Shown one piece after another: positions 1 to 9,006 of a stretch of 64,000 bases of DNA. Both the position numbers and the translations under genes were made by a program. The stretch is from contig CAJUKE010000014.1 in the NCBI GenBank assembly GCA_910587075.1, positions 1 through 64,000 of the forward strand. The letters are read 5' to 3'. Source of the DNA: an uncultured Muribaculaceae bacterium. Its GTDB lineage: Bacteria > Bacteroidota > Bacteroidia > Bacteroidales > Muribaculaceae. The notes beneath the pieces were generated by a model. It did no database searches. It was given only the letters and a program-made list of their open reading frames with translations, and was not told the DNA's origin. The number at the start of each line of letters is the position of its first letter. Position 1 is the first letter of the stretch.

Positions 1-66
1 GTAAGCATTATACGGCAACCCACCATCCTCACCAACCGGAAAAATCTACTGACCCTAAACCAGACT

Positions 67-1578
67 ATGGGAAAAACCAATTATTTATCACTTCTGCTGG
101 CAACGATGGGTTGCTTCGCGTTCGCGTCATGCTCCGACGACCCTGACGCTGATGGCAAGGGCGGCAACAATGGCGGAGCTTCTTCGGCAACTGTCAAGCC
201 CAGCCGTATGGACCTCTCCGACGCAACGGCTCTGACTCTCGTGGCGACTCCGCCGGTATCAAAATCCGACGCTCAGACCAACACGCTGTTCAAAATGGAT
301 GCCGACGGACGGCTTACAGCGGCCACCGTCACCATGGTTGTCGGCAAGGATGGAAATACCGTAACCGAACGCACCGGCTACACTATCCATCCGAAGGAGA
401 TTCATAGCATAAGCGGAGCATACACTTATCTGTATGACTGCACCTTTGCCGACTCCAAAGGCTCTCCCGCTGACAACATTTCGACGAGCGACTATGGTGA
501 CTCCGGCTCGTACTTGTTCAACATCCTCGTGGCTAACGCTAACGGCAAAATTTATTATGTACCCTCGGCCGCACACTCCTACTTCCCGCCATTCCCGTGC
601 AATTCAGCCATCGACCGCGATGGAAACATTTTCCTCAACGGTGAATCCCATCTCGCGAAACTGACTTTCACCGACGACGCGGCGCGACTCGCCCCTTACG
701 GCCCGGAAGACAAGAGTTGGTCCGGCGATATGACCGTGCTCGACAACGGCACTATCGCGTTTCTTAGCTATTACAACTCGATGGCGTTCGTATACCCAAA
801 CGGTGGATACGAATACCTTGACGGCTCAAGCGAGAATCCCCGTGAAAGCTCGACCTCCGACGAGGTGCAAAAAGACCGCTACACCTACTCGGTAATCGAT
901 GGTAAAATCCTGGCGGTATGCCTCCCCAAGGATAACTTCCGCTACGACTGGGTGCAGACCGGGATCTACTCCCACGGGAATATGTTCCTTTTTCCCGAAG
1001 TCGAAGCGCGCATAGTCGGCGTGAACGTTGGCAACCGCCACGGGGGCTTATCATACACCGAACCCCTAGCGTCAATCAAAGGAACCTGCACCCAGTCCTG
1101 GGCTGACTACTACGGAGCCTACAACTGGGACAAGACCTCGTGGACCCAGTTCGCACGCGAAGACAGAGCTATGCCGATTTTCGATGGGGGCCGATACTAC
1201 TTCCTCTCCGACGTTCTCGCATATGAAAAAAATACAGGACGCTGGATCGACCTCGTGGCCGAAGGGACAAGGGAGCACATCATCTTCCCCACCTCCAACA
1301 ACGTGTTCCGCGGTAAAGCCTGGCAAATCTGCGCCGATATCAGCGAATGGTTCGACGTCGAGAAGCTTGAATACGGCCAGGTGCCACTTCCGATTCTCAA
1401 CGGCTACGAAATCATTTCTATAACCAGTGACATCCCTGCCGGGAAAGTATACTGGACCGTGCTCTCGCCTGTCGACGGCAAGAAACACCTTCTCAGCATC
1501 GACATCACAACCGGCGAATACACCGAATCGGAAATCGGGCAGAACCGCGAGATTATATCGCTCATACCCCTCAACTGA
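67..1578 (+). CDS. Hypothetical lipoprotein, 503 aa
   Basis: The N-terminus has a short basic start, a hydrophobic stretch and a lipobox-like FASC at about residue 22, followed by an Asp/Gly-rich linker. This is typical of Bacteroidetes lipoproteins sent to the outer membrane or cell surface. The remainder is rich in short aromatic and Gly-Asp turns (for example DNGTIAFLSYYN, DGGRYYFLSDV), which resembles a beta-propeller, but I recognise no named family. The 66 bases upstream hold no recognisable gene; a TAA at 2-4 could be the end of an upstream gene. The gene converges on the GH43 gene and ends before a strong hairpin at 1608-1642. The function is unknown. Confidence 0.85.
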   Translation: MGKTNYLSLLLATMGCFAFASCSDDPDADGKGGNNGGASSATVKPSRMDLSDATALTLVATPPVSKSDAQTNTLFKMDADGRLTAATVTMVVGKDGNTVTERTGYTIHPKEIHSISGAYTYLYDCTFADSKGSPADNISTSDYGDSGSYLFNILVANANGKIYYVPSAAHSYFPPFPCNSAIDRDGNIFLNGESHLAKLTFTDDAARLAPYGPEDKSWSGDMTVLDNGTIAFLSYYNSMAFVYPNGGYEYLDGSSENPRESSTSDEVQKDRYTYSVIDGKILAVCLPKDNFRYDWVQTGIYSHGNMFLFPEVEARIVGVNVGNRHGGLSYTEPLASIKGTCTQSWADYYGAYNWDKTSWTQFAREDRAMPIFDGGRYYFLSDVLAYEKNTGRWIDLVAEGTREHIIFPTSNNVFRGKAWQICADISEWFDVEKLEYGQVPLPILNGYEIISITSDIPAGKVYWTVLSPVDGKKHLLSIDITTGEYTESEIGQNREIISLIPLN

Positions 1579-1607
1579 ACCACGCAACCAAATAATACTT
1601 TATATGC

Positions 1608-1642
1608 GAAGCCCCCGCGCGGCAATGCCGCGCGGGGGCTTC
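1608..1642. terminator. Bidirectional terminator between convergent genes
   Basis: Two 17-base arms are perfectly complementary, with a tight AAT loop. The hairpin lies 30 bases after the 67-1578 stop and 44 bases beyond the 3' end of the leftward GH43 gene, so it can serve both strands. Confidence 0.8.
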
Positions 1643-1685
1643 GGATTTCATTAAATGAGGTTAAACGCTATTGTGTCGGGGCGGT

Positions 1686-2954
1686 TCAGAGTTTCACGGA
1701 GGTGGCGGCGAGGCCGATAGTCGAGCCGGTGAAGCCGCCGCGCTGCGTGGCTGTGTGCGCCGCGGGAATGTCGGCGGCGAGGAGCCGCCAATCGGCTTCG
1801 TTGCCGGGGCGGTAATAGAAATCATAGACCGAGCCTCGCGACACGGCGCGGAGCCCTATGGGCGCCGATGCGGTGGTAGCGACCGGGGCCGAAGCGAGCC
1901 GTGTGGCGTTCCCCTTGCCGAGACTCAGCAAAGCGACCTCTCCGGCGCGCACCGCGAGATAGTACTGACGCGTCTCGTTTTTCACAATGAGCAGCCCAGC
2001 GCTCTCATCCCCCTCGGGAGTGAAGGCCAACTCGGTCTCTGCCGAGAATTTATGATGCTGGATGCGGCTTCCGAGGTAGGCCGGGGTCGAGGAGGAGCGC
2101 GGATCAACCGGGGCGCACTTGAGCGTCAAACAGTCATTCACGGCATAGAACTTGTCGGCCGGGCCGTGGAGCGACATCCATCGCGGCGCGAGCGCGCGCC
2201 CGGCGAAACGGTCGGTCCAACCGAAGTTGCCGGCCTGCCCGGGTTGCTGCGGCGCGGCCGCGCCCTTAACCTCAGCGCGCAGGGGCACGGTGTCCTTGAA
2301 GTTGTGGATGATGCGCGGGAAGCTGTCGGCACTCCACTCCACCGGCATCAGAAACGTTTCGCGCCCGAGCTGGTCCTCGCCGCCGTTCCAGGGGCGGCAT
2401 CCGAGAAACACCGCGTACCAGTCGCCCGCCGGGGTCTCAACCACATCGACGTGGCCGGTAGAGGTCACCGGGTTTGAGCGGTTCGCTTTGAGCAGCCGCT
2501 GGGTGAGCATCGGGTTGCGCCCCCACCGCTCGTAGGGCCCCATGACGGAGTCGGCCTTATAAACGACCTCGGAGTGGTTAATCCCCGTGCCACCCTCGGC
2601 GGCAATGAGATAATACTTGCCGCGGGCCTTGAAGATGTGCGGACCCTCGTCGCGTTCGAGGCGCTCCTCGGGACCGACACCTTTCTCGCGGAATTTCACG
2701 GGGTCGCCGACGGTCTGCCCCGTGGCGGTGTCGAAGCGTATGATGCTGAGCGCCCTATTGTTGCTCCACTTCACGGGGGAGTGCTCGTCAGACTTGTAGA
2801 CGATGTAGCCGCTCCCGTCGTCGTCGAAAAAGAACGATGGGTCGATACCGGTAACACCCGGAAGCACCACGGGATCGCTCCACTCACCCGCGGGATCCTT
2901 GGCGGTAACATAGAAGTTGATCGACCCCTCTTCGACACCTTTACCCTTTGTCAC
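1686..2954 (-). CDS. GH43 C-terminal fragment, 422 aa
   Basis: This is the open frame after the amber codon. The only start available is a GTG at 2954, which corresponds to an internal Val in family members and has no obvious leader. The fragment holds propeller blades 2-5 with the Asp38 (GIDPS) and Glu103 (DEGPH) catalytic residues and the C-terminal beta-sandwich domain. It lacks a signal peptide and the general base. It is probably not expressed independently. Confidence 0.55.
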   Translation of the reverse strand: MTKGKGVEEGSINFYVTAKDPAGEWSDPVVLPGVTGIDPSFFFDDDGSGYIVYKSDEHSPVKWSNNRALSIIRFDTATGQTVGDPVKFREKGVGPEERLERDEGPHIFKARGKYYLIAAEGGTGINHSEVVYKADSVMGPYERWGRNPMLTQRLLKANRSNPVTSTGHVDVVETPAGDWYAVFLGCRPWNGGEDQLGRETFLMPVEWSADSFPRIIHNFKDTVPLRAEVKGAAAPQQPGQAGNFGWTDRFAGRALAPRWMSLHGPADKFYAVNDCLTLKCAPVDPRSSSTPAYLGSRIQHHKFSAETELAFTPEGDESAGLLIVKNETRQYYLAVRAGEVALLSLGKGNATRLASAPVATTASAPIGLRAVSRGSVYDFYYRPGNEADWRLLAADIPAAHTATQRGGFTGSTIGLAATSVKL

Positions 2955-2969
2955 GCAGGTGGTTATCAG

Positions 2970-3374
2970 CTAAAACAGGTCGTTGTGGCGGTTATAGGTT
3001 ATAGCCGGGGCGTATATGCCCCCCTTGTCGAGCGACAACCCTTCGAGCCAGGGGAGCTGCGAGGGGCGCGACAGGGCGTTGGCCGCATGCTCCCAGCTCA
3101 CGAGGTCGCGCGAATGGTAGACGGGCACACCGGGGAAATATCCGAAAGTCGAAGTGACGAGCCAGTAATCGTCGCCCTTGCGGGTGATGCTCGGGTCGGA
3201 GGCCCAACCGCTTATCACGGGGTTGTAATACTCCCCCGGGGCCTTCAACTCCTCCCGATAATAATCATCGTCGCCATTGTAGGTAAAATGGCTGAACAGC
3301 GCGTCGCCTGCAAACGCCGGAGCGCCCCAGGCGACCAACAGGGCCGTAAAAATAAGTTCGCGATAGTGAGTCAT
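2970..3374 (-). CDS. GH43 N-terminal fragment, 134 aa
   Basis: This is the part of the GH43 gene that would be translated before the amber codon. It carries a signal peptide ending near AFAGDA (about residues 20-25), the YNPV and ASDPS motifs with the general-base Asp60, and the first propeller blade. It ends at NDLF, in the middle of a blade, so the product is unlikely to fold stably. See the pseudogene entry for the whole locus. Confidence 0.6.
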   Translation of the reverse strand: MTHYRELIFTALLVAWGAPAFAGDALFSHFTYNGDDDYYREELKAPGEYYNPVISGWASDPSITRKGDDYWLVTSTFGYFPGVPVYHSRDLVSWEHAANALSRPSQLPWLEGLSLDKGGIYAPAITYNRHNDLF

Positions 3375-3403
3375 AGGTAACAGACTGTTGGTTTAGCCTC
3401 GGG

Positions 3404-4561
3404 TCAGTCCATCCGCGACTTGTAGTCGGCGTAGGTGTACACCCGGAGCGGCTCCGTCGAGCCGTCGAGGCGGCGGAAGAGGATGGCGGGGTGCTGTATA
3501 CCGTTGAACATATTGGTTTTCACCGTGGTATAGTGGTTCATATCCTCGAACGTCAGGCGGTCACCCTCCTTAAGCGGCGCGGGGAAGTACCAGTCGCCCA
3601 TAAAGTCGCCGCTCAGGCAGGAGTTTCCCCCGAGGCGGTAAGGTTTGAGTCCCGGAGCCTCGTCGACGCTCTCGCTCACGGCTGGTTTGTAGGGCATCTC
3701 CAAGCAGTCGGGCATATGGCAGGCGAACGATGCGTCGATTATGGCGGTGTGCACCCCCTGGTTCTCGACCACGTCGACCACGGAGGCTATGAGGTCGCCG
3801 GTGCGCCAGGTGAAGGCGCTTCCCGGTTCGAGGATTACCCGCAGGTTGGGGTGTCGCTCGCGGAACCCGCGCAGCAACCTCACGAGATGGGCGGTGTCGT
3901 ACCCCTCTCGGGTCATAAGGTGGCCGCCACCCATATTGACCCACTTGAGCGAGGGGAGCAGGTGGCCGAACTGCTCCTCGAACGCCGCGAGCACCTTCTC
4001 AAGGTCGTGGCTCGACGATTCGCAAAGGGCATGAAAGTGCAACCCTTCGAGCCCCTCGGGAAGCGAGTCGCCGATTTCCGCGGCAGTGGCGCCGAACCGC
4101 GACCCCGGGAGCGCCGGATTGTAGATGTCAGTCTCAATCACGGAGCACTGCGGGTTGACGCGGAGCCCCGGCGACACGCGGTGCCCGTCGCCCGCCGCGT
4201 TGAACGCCTCCACATCGGGTCGGAAGCGCTCGAACTGCGCCAGGGAGTTGAACGTGATATGGCTGCTCCCGGCGAGGTACTCCCCTATCGTGGCGGCGGT
4301 GTAGGCCGGACAGTAGGAGTGCACCAGGGCGCCCAACTCCTCGTTGCCGAGGCGGAGCTCGTTGAGCGAGGAGGCGGTCGATTTCACGCCATACTCCCTC
4401 ATAACTCCGAACGTTTTCCAAAGGGCGTTGGCCTTGAAGGCCATAATGATTTCCACCCCGGCCTCGCGGGCCACGGAGGTGATGAGGTCAAGATTGCGGC
4501 GCAGCCGCTCCTCGTATACTATATAATAAGGTGTGGGGTATTCGTTGGTCACGGTGGTCAT
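3404..4561 (-). CDS. nspC: Carboxynorspermidine decarboxylase
   Basis: This is a fold-type III PLP decarboxylase, related to alanine racemase and ornithine decarboxylase. It removes the carboxyl group from carboxynorspermidine or carboxyspermidine in the alternative spermidine pathway used by most Bacteroidetes. The PLP lysine lies in MAFKANALWKTF (about residues 41-52), and the Gly-rich phosphate-binding segment is WVNMGGGHL. Its 385 aa length is normal for the family. The start overlaps the uvrD stop by four bases (ATGA), which implies translational coupling to the helicase. No carboxyspermidine dehydrogenase gene is in the window. Confidence 0.93.
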   Translation of the reverse strand: MTTVTNEYPTPYYIVYEERLRRNLDLITSVAREAGVEIIMAFKANALWKTFGVMREYGVKSTASSLNELRLGNEELGALVHSYCPAYTAATIGEYLAGSSHITFNSLAQFERFRPDVEAFNAAGDGHRVSPGLRVNPQCSVIETDIYNPALPGSRFGATAAEIGDSLPEGLEGLHFHALCESSSHDLEKVLAAFEEQFGHLLPSLKWVNMGGGHLMTREGYDTAHLVRLLRGFRERHPNLRVILEPGSAFTWRTGDLIASVVDVVENQGVHTAIIDASFACHMPDCLEMPYKPAVSESVDEAPGLKPYRLGGNSCLSGDFMGDWYFPAPLKEGDRLTFEDMNHYTTVKTNMFNGIQHPAILFRRLDGSTEPLRVYTYADYKSRMD

Positions 4562-6921
4562 TCTTCCTGGTTGATTTTGAATCGGGCGTACTTCAGCATA
4601 AGGGTGCGCTGCTCGGCCCCGGCGAAAAGCACCACTATTTTCGGGCCTGACGGGTCGTTGAGCACTTCGGCGATTTTTCCGCCGCCGAACCTCTCGTGTA
4701 TGATTGACATTCCCGGCCTTACCTCGTCAACTGAGTGCACCGAGCATCCCGAGGCCGAGTCCTGCGGCGAGGGGGCCGACGGGGCGGGAATCTTGCGGGT
4801 ATCCTCGCGGCGCTGCCAGTTGGAGCGCTGCTCGGGGCGCTTGGGCGAGGGGTCGATGATGCCGAGCGTGGCCGCGGGCGTGTGGAACGACTCGCGGTAT
4901 GATGCGTAGGGGTCGTGGCCCCGGCGGGGGGCGTCGTCAATGGAGGTGCCCTGCATCAGTTTCAGGTATTTCGGGTCGATATCGCGTATGAACCTCGACA
5001 TCTGGCATATCACGGGCTGGCCATTGCGGAAGCGCGACCCGGCGTAGGTGATCATGCAGAAACGGCGGGCGCGGGTGATGGCCACATAGAGCAGTCGCCG
5101 CTCCTCCTCGATCTCGCTGAGCGAACCCTGCGACATCGCGGAGGGGAAAAGATCCTCCTCCACCCCCACGATGAAAACGTTGTTGAACTCCAGCCCCTTG
5201 GCGGCGTGGGCCGTCATAAGGGTCACGGCGGGCTCGTCGGCGTCCTGGTCGCGGTCCATATCGGTAGCCAGCGAGGCCTGGGCGAGGAAATGCGACATGG
5301 TATTCTCGTTTTCGCGCCCCTCCTCGGCCGCCTCGTCGACAAACTCGCGCACGCTCTGCAGGAGCTCCTCAAGGTTCTCCTGTTGCGAAATGCTTTCAGG
5401 CGTGGTGTCGCTTATGAGGCTCGCGAGGATGCGCGTGCGCGAGAAGATTCTCGACGCGAGGTCGAAGGCGTTCACACCCTGCGAGTTGAGCACGTTGAAC
5501 TCACGAATCATCTCCTCGAATCCGGCCAGCTTTTTCAAAGCGGCGGCCTTGCACCCCGAGGGGTACGCGGCGGGGTCGGAGAGCGCCGTCCACATACTCA
5601 CATTGGCATCCATCGCGGCGCGGAGCACGCGTCCCACAGTGGTGTCGCCTATGCCGCGGGCCGGGTAGTTGATCACGCGGCGCAGCGCCTCGTCGTCGTC
5701 AGGGTTAACGGCCAGGCGGAAATAGGCTATAGCGTCTTTGATTTCCTTTCGCTGATAGAAGGAGAGGCCCCCATAGATGCGGTAGTGGATGCCGTCCTTG
5801 CGGAGCGACTCCTCCAGGCGGCGGCTCTGCGCGTTGGTGCGGTACAGCACGGCGAACTCGTCGTAGCTGTCCTTCGACCGCATTTTCACCTGCCTGATGC
5901 GCGAGGCCACGAGCGTGGCCTCCTCGAACTCCGTGTGGCAGTGCAGCACCTCTATGCGCTCCCCGACCTCGTTTTCCGAGAACACCTCCTTGCGTATCTG
6001 CTCGCTGTTCTTGGCGATGAGCGAGTTGGCGGCGTTCACGATGTTCTGTGTCGAGCGGTAATTCTGCTCCAGCTTGAACACGCGCAGGTTGGGATAGGCG
6101 TTGCGCAGGTTGAGGATGTTCTTGATGTTGGCGCCGCGGAACGAGTAGATGCTCTGGGCGTCGTCGCCCACCATGGTCAGCGCGTTGGTATCGCGGCAGA
6201 GCTCCGACACGATACAGTGCTGGGCGAAGTTGGTGTCCTGGTACTCATCGACGAGCACATAGCGGAAGAAACCGCGGTAGTGGTTACGGATGTCGGGGTT
6301 CTCGCGGAGCAGCACGTTGGTGTAGAACAGCAGGTCGTCGAAGTCCATCGCCCCGGCCACGAAGCAGCGGTGGCGGTAGGCTTTATAGATTTCCCACGTC
6401 AGGGGGCGGCGCGCCCGGCGGTCGGCCTCCATCAGGTCCTTGTCGGAGGCGTACTGCAGGGGGGAGATAAGGGCGTTCTTAGCCATGGATATGGCCGAGA
6501 GCACCGTCGAGGGCTTGTAGACCTTCTCGTCGAGGTTCATCTCCTTGATGATGGTCTTCACGAGGGCCTTTGAGTCGGCGGTGTCGTAGATGGTGAACCC
6601 GGGCTTGAACCCTATGCGCTCGGCGTTCTGGCGGAGCATGCGCCCGAAAATGCTGTGGAAGGTGCCCATCCAGAGGCGCCCGGCCACGGTGGGGCCCACC
6701 AGGCGGCAGATGCGCTCGCGCATCTCGCGGGCGGCCTTGTTGGTGAAGGTCAGGGCCATTATGCGGTACGGCTCGTAGCCGTGGGCCAGCAGGTGGACGA
6801 TCTTATAAGTGAGCACTCGGGTCTTGCCTGAGCCGGCGCCCGCGATCACGAGCTGGGGGCCGTCCATATAAGCCACGGCGTCGCGCTGCTGCGTGTTGAG
6901 TTGCTGGAGATAATCTTCCAT
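4558..6921 (-). CDS. UvrD/PcrA-type ATP-dependent DNA helicase
   Basis: This superfamily 1A 3'-5' helicase takes part in nucleotide excision repair and removes RecA and other proteins from DNA. Motifs visible in order: Q-motif LNTQQRDAV; Walker A GAGSGKT (about residues 28-34); TFTNKAA; Walker B VDEYQDTN (about residue 230); GDDAQSIYSFRGA; QNYRST; TAHAAKGLEF; and VAITRAR. The C-terminus has the small Tudor-like domain (HERFGGGKI...). Length is 787 aa, as expected. The gene follows DUF4250 by about 20 bases and overlaps nspC. Confidence 0.95.
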   Translation of the reverse strand: MEDYLQQLNTQQRDAVAYMDGPQLVIAGAGSGKTRVLTYKIVHLLAHGYEPYRIMALTFTNKAAREMRERICRLVGPTVAGRLWMGTFHSIFGRMLRQNAERIGFKPGFTIYDTADSKALVKTIIKEMNLDEKVYKPSTVLSAISMAKNALISPLQYASDKDLMEADRRARRPLTWEIYKAYRHRCFVAGAMDFDDLLFYTNVLLRENPDIRNHYRGFFRYVLVDEYQDTNFAQHCIVSELCRDTNALTMVGDDAQSIYSFRGANIKNILNLRNAYPNLRVFKLEQNYRSTQNIVNAANSLIAKNSEQIRKEVFSENEVGERIEVLHCHTEFEEATLVASRIRQVKMRSKDSYDEFAVLYRTNAQSRRLEESLRKDGIHYRIYGGLSFYQRKEIKDAIAYFRLAVNPDDDEALRRVINYPARGIGDTTVGRVLRAAMDANVSMWTALSDPAAYPSGCKAAALKKLAGFEEMIREFNVLNSQGVNAFDLASRIFSRTRILASLISDTTPESISQQENLEELLQSVREFVDEAAEEGRENENTMSHFLAQASLATDMDRDQDADEPAVTLMTAHAAKGLEFNNVFIVGVEEDLFPSAMSQGSLSEIEEERRLLYVAITRARRFCMITYAGSRFRNGQPVICQMSRFIRDIDPKYLKLMQGTSIDDAPRRGHDPYASYRESFHTPAATLGIIDPSPKRPEQRSNWQRREDTRKIPAPSAPSPQDSASGCSVHSVDEVRPGMSIIHERFGGGKIAEVLNDPSGPKIVVLFAGAEQRTLMLKYARFKINQEE

Positions 6922-6940
6922 TTTTCGTCGCGCGGCGGGG

Positions 6941-7117
6941 TCAGGAGAAACGGTTGTTGGCGGGGTCGTACTCGTAGCCTATGGCGGCGAGCTTGCCGCG
7001 GAGGGCCTCCTGGTCGAGCTGGAGGTCGTCGCACAGTTCGTCGAGCGACCGGTACTGGTCGCGGAGTTTCATATTGATGGCGCTCAGGAGCATCACTGGG
7101 TCGTTGGGTAGTTCCAT
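6941..7117 (-). CDS. DUF4250 family small protein, 58 aa
   Basis: The MELPNDPVMLLSAINMKLRD start matches the DUF4250 family, a short conserved protein of unknown function. I place the start at 7117 because family members begin with this sequence. An upstream in-frame ATG at 7132 would add five residues and would leave almost no leader after the candidate -7 element at 7146-7153. The protein is mostly charged helices with the ending YDPANNRFS. It lies 19 bases before uvrD in the same operon. Confidence 0.8.
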   Translation of the reverse strand: MELPNDPVMLLSAINMKLRDQYRSLDELCDDLQLDQEALRGKLAAIGYEYDPANNRFS

Positions 7118-7145
7118 ATAGCGGGTTGGCAAATTATTTTGAATA

Positions 7146-7153
7146 CAAAATTA
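7146..7153 (-). promoter_or_regulatory. -7 element for the DUF4250-uvrD-nspC operon
   Basis: The leftward TAATTTTG matches the Bacteroidetes TAnnTTTG element, but no clear TTTG is seen at -33. It faces away from the rightward element at 7176-7183, giving a compact divergent promoter region. Confidence 0.5.
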
Positions 7154-7175
7154 GTCATAATAGCCCGAATTTGCC

Positions 7176-7183
7176 TACCTTTG
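7176..7183 (+). promoter_or_regulatory. -7 element for the polyprenyl synthase operon
   Basis: TACCTTTG fits TAnnTTTG and ends 21 bases before the ATG at 7205. A weak -33 match (TTAG at 7151-7154) lies 21 bases upstream. Confidence 0.5.
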
Positions 7184-7204
7184 CATTTAAAAGTTACTTA
7201 CAAG

Positions 7205-8164
7205 ATGTTTTCTACCGATATTTTCGCCGAGATGGTGGAAGGGAAACTCCTATCGCTTACCGCCTCGAAAACACCGGCGACCCTCTTCGCCCCGATAGAG
7301 TACACGCTCAGCGGGGGCGGGAAAAGACTGCGGCCCGTGCTGCTGCTCGCGGCCGCCAAGGCTTTCGGCCTCGACCCTGAAAAGGCGCTCGACCAGGCGC
7401 TCGGCATCGAGGTGTTTCACAACTTCACGCTCCTGCACGATGACGTGATGGACAACGCCGACGTGCGCCGCGGCCGCCCCGCCGTACACCGCCGCTGGAA
7501 CGCCTCCGCCGCCATACTCTCGGGCGACGCGATGCTCACCATGGCCACCCAGCTGATGGCCAAGGCTCCGGCCGCGGCGCTCCCCGAGGTGATGGATCTC
7601 TTCAACACCACCGCAATGGAGGTCTACGCCGGGCAGCAGCTCGACATGGACTTCGAGGAGCGGCAGGACGTGACCGTCGAGGAGTATATCGAGATGATAC
7701 GCCTGAAGACTTCCGTGCTGCTGGCTTGCGCCTGCCGCATGGGCGCACTGCTGGCCGGCGCGTCGGAGGAGTGCCAGCGGGCCATGTACCGCTACGGCGA
7801 ACTGCTCGGCCTCGCGTTCCAGCTCCAGGACGACCTGCTCGACACCTACGGCGACCCGGCCCTGTTCGGCAAGGAGATCGGGGGCGACATCATCAACGAG
7901 AAGAAAACATGGCTCTGGATCAACGCCATGGCCTGCGAGCCGCGCCGCATAAAGCAGATTCTCGACCAGAAGCTCACCGACTACCTCAAAATACGCGAGA
8001 TCACCGCCGTTTACGACTCGCTCGGCCTCGCCGATGAGTCGCGCAGCCTGATCGGGCGCTACACCGAGGAGGCCGTGGAGGCGCTCGCCGGAGTGGATAT
8101 GCCCGCCGGGGCCCGCGAATACTTCACCTCGCTCGCCCGCAAAGCGGCCGAGCGGGCCAACTGA
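7205..8164 (+). CDS. Polyprenyl (farnesyl/geranylgeranyl-type) diphosphate synthase
   Basis: This is a trans-isoprenyl diphosphate synthase that condenses IPP with allylic diphosphates, probably for quinone side chains or undecaprenol precursors. Both Asp-rich Mg2+ sites are present: DDVMD in LLHDDVMDNADVRRG (first motif) and DDLLD in QLQDDLLDTYGD (second motif). GGGKRLRP is the IPP-binding segment. The start at 7205 gives 319 aa and follows the promoter element; an open frame continues upstream to 7139 but would begin before the promoter. The product chain length cannot be decided from sequence alone. Confidence 0.92.
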   Translation: MFSTDIFAEMVEGKLLSLTASKTPATLFAPIEYTLSGGGKRLRPVLLLAAAKAFGLDPEKALDQALGIEVFHNFTLLHDDVMDNADVRRGRPAVHRRWNASAAILSGDAMLTMATQLMAKAPAAALPEVMDLFNTTAMEVYAGQQLDMDFEERQDVTVEEYIEMIRLKTSVLLACACRMGALLAGASEECQRAMYRYGELLGLAFQLQDDLLDTYGDPALFGKEIGGDIINEKKTWLWINAMACEPRRIKQILDQKLTDYLKIREITAVYDSLGLADESRSLIGRYTEEAVEALAGVDMPAGAREYFTSLARKAAERAN

Positions 8165-8183
8165 CAAAAAGCCCGGCGGAACG

Positions 8184-8954
8184 ATGTTAGTCGATACCCA
8201 CACGCATATATATATGCCGGAGTTCACCGAACCCGCCGCCGAGGTGCGCGCCGCGCTTGAGGCCGGGGTGGGCAAACTGGTGCTTCCCGGCACCGAGCCC
8301 TCGGATTTCGAGGCGCGTAAGAAACTCGCCGCCCAATTCCCAGGGCAGGTGTTTCTCGGGGCCGGAGTCCACCCCACGGAGATGGGGCCCGACCCGATGG
8401 CCGATGTGGCCGCCGTCGAGGAGGAGCTGCGCGCCAACCGCGGCGCCTATGTGGCCGTAGGGGAAATCGGCATCGACCTCTATTGGGACACCTCGCGCCG
8501 CGAGGAGCAGCTCCGCGTGTTCCGCCGCCAGTGCGAGCTGGCCCTGGAATTGGACCTGCCGGTAATCATCCATTGCCGCGAAGGGCTCGACGACGTGCTC
8601 GCCGTTCTCGGGTCGCTCCCCGAAGTGCCGCGGTGCGTGTTCCACAGCTTCACCGGCACCCCCGAAGAGGTGGCCCGGGTGCGCCTCACGGCTCCCGACG
8701 CCTATTTTGGCATCAACGGAATCGTGACCTTCAAAAACGCTAAAGTCCGCGAGACGCTCCCCTACATCGGGCTTTACAGGATGCTCCTGGAGACCGACTC
8801 CCCCTGGCTCGCGCCGGTGCCGCACCGCGGAAAGCGCAACACCTCGGCCTATATCCCCCACATCGCGCGCCACATAGCCGACTCTATGGGCCTTCCGCTC
8901 GAAACGATAGAAAACGCCACCACGCGCAACTCTTCGGCCCTGTTCGGCATCTAA
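8184..8954 (+). CDS. TatD family metal-dependent hydrolase (DNase)
   Basis: This is a TIM-barrel amidohydrolase-like nuclease of the TatD family. Metal ligands are visible: DTHTHI at the N-terminus, the Glu in VGEIGID, HCRE in PVIIHCREG, the His in VFHSFTG, and the Asp in LETDSPWLAP. Its 256 aa length is normal. It starts 19 bases after the polyprenyl synthase, so the two are probably co-transcribed. The usual role is 3'-5' exonuclease or DNA repair, but the substrate is inferred. Confidence 0.92.
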   Translation: MLVDTHTHIYMPEFTEPAAEVRAALEAGVGKLVLPGTEPSDFEARKKLAAQFPGQVFLGAGVHPTEMGPDPMADVAAVEEELRANRGAYVAVGEIGIDLYWDTSRREEQLRVFRRQCELALELDLPVIIHCREGLDDVLAVLGSLPEVPRCVFHSFTGTPEEVARVRLTAPDAYFGINGIVTFKNAKVRETLPYIGLYRMLLETDSPWLAPVPHRGKRNTSAYIPHIARHIADSMGLPLETIENATTRNSSALFGI

Positions 8955-9006
8955 AGAGAACCCGCCCTATTAATTTGAAATTTAATAATCTCTATATTCA
9001 ACCGTT

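Larger units (their letters stand above)
1686..3374 (-). pseudogene. Glycoside hydrolase family 43 gene interrupted by an in-frame TAG
   Basis: Read as one frame, this encodes a GH43 beta-xylosidase/arabinofuranosidase-type enzyme of about 562 aa: signal peptide, five-bladed propeller and a C-terminal beta-sandwich domain from roughly residue 350. The frame is continuous except for one TAG codon at 2972-2970, where the family normally has Tyr (context NDLF-stop-LITT; family pattern FYLITT). TAC or TAT to TAG is a single substitution. The catalytic residues are split: the general base Asp60 (WASDPS) lies upstream of the stop, while the pKa-modulating Asp (TGIDPS) and the acid Glu (DEGPH) lie downstream. 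Neither fragment alone could be active. The gene starts 29 bases after nspC on the same strand. It is a recent pseudogene unless the amber codon is read through. Confidence 0.85.

Noticed and set aside
4915..6573. 552-codon open frame on the plus strand
   Set aside because: It is the antisense shadow of uvrD in GC-rich DNA; its translation is low-complexity (Val, His, Gly, Leu-rich) with no domain, while the opposite strand has all helicase motifs.
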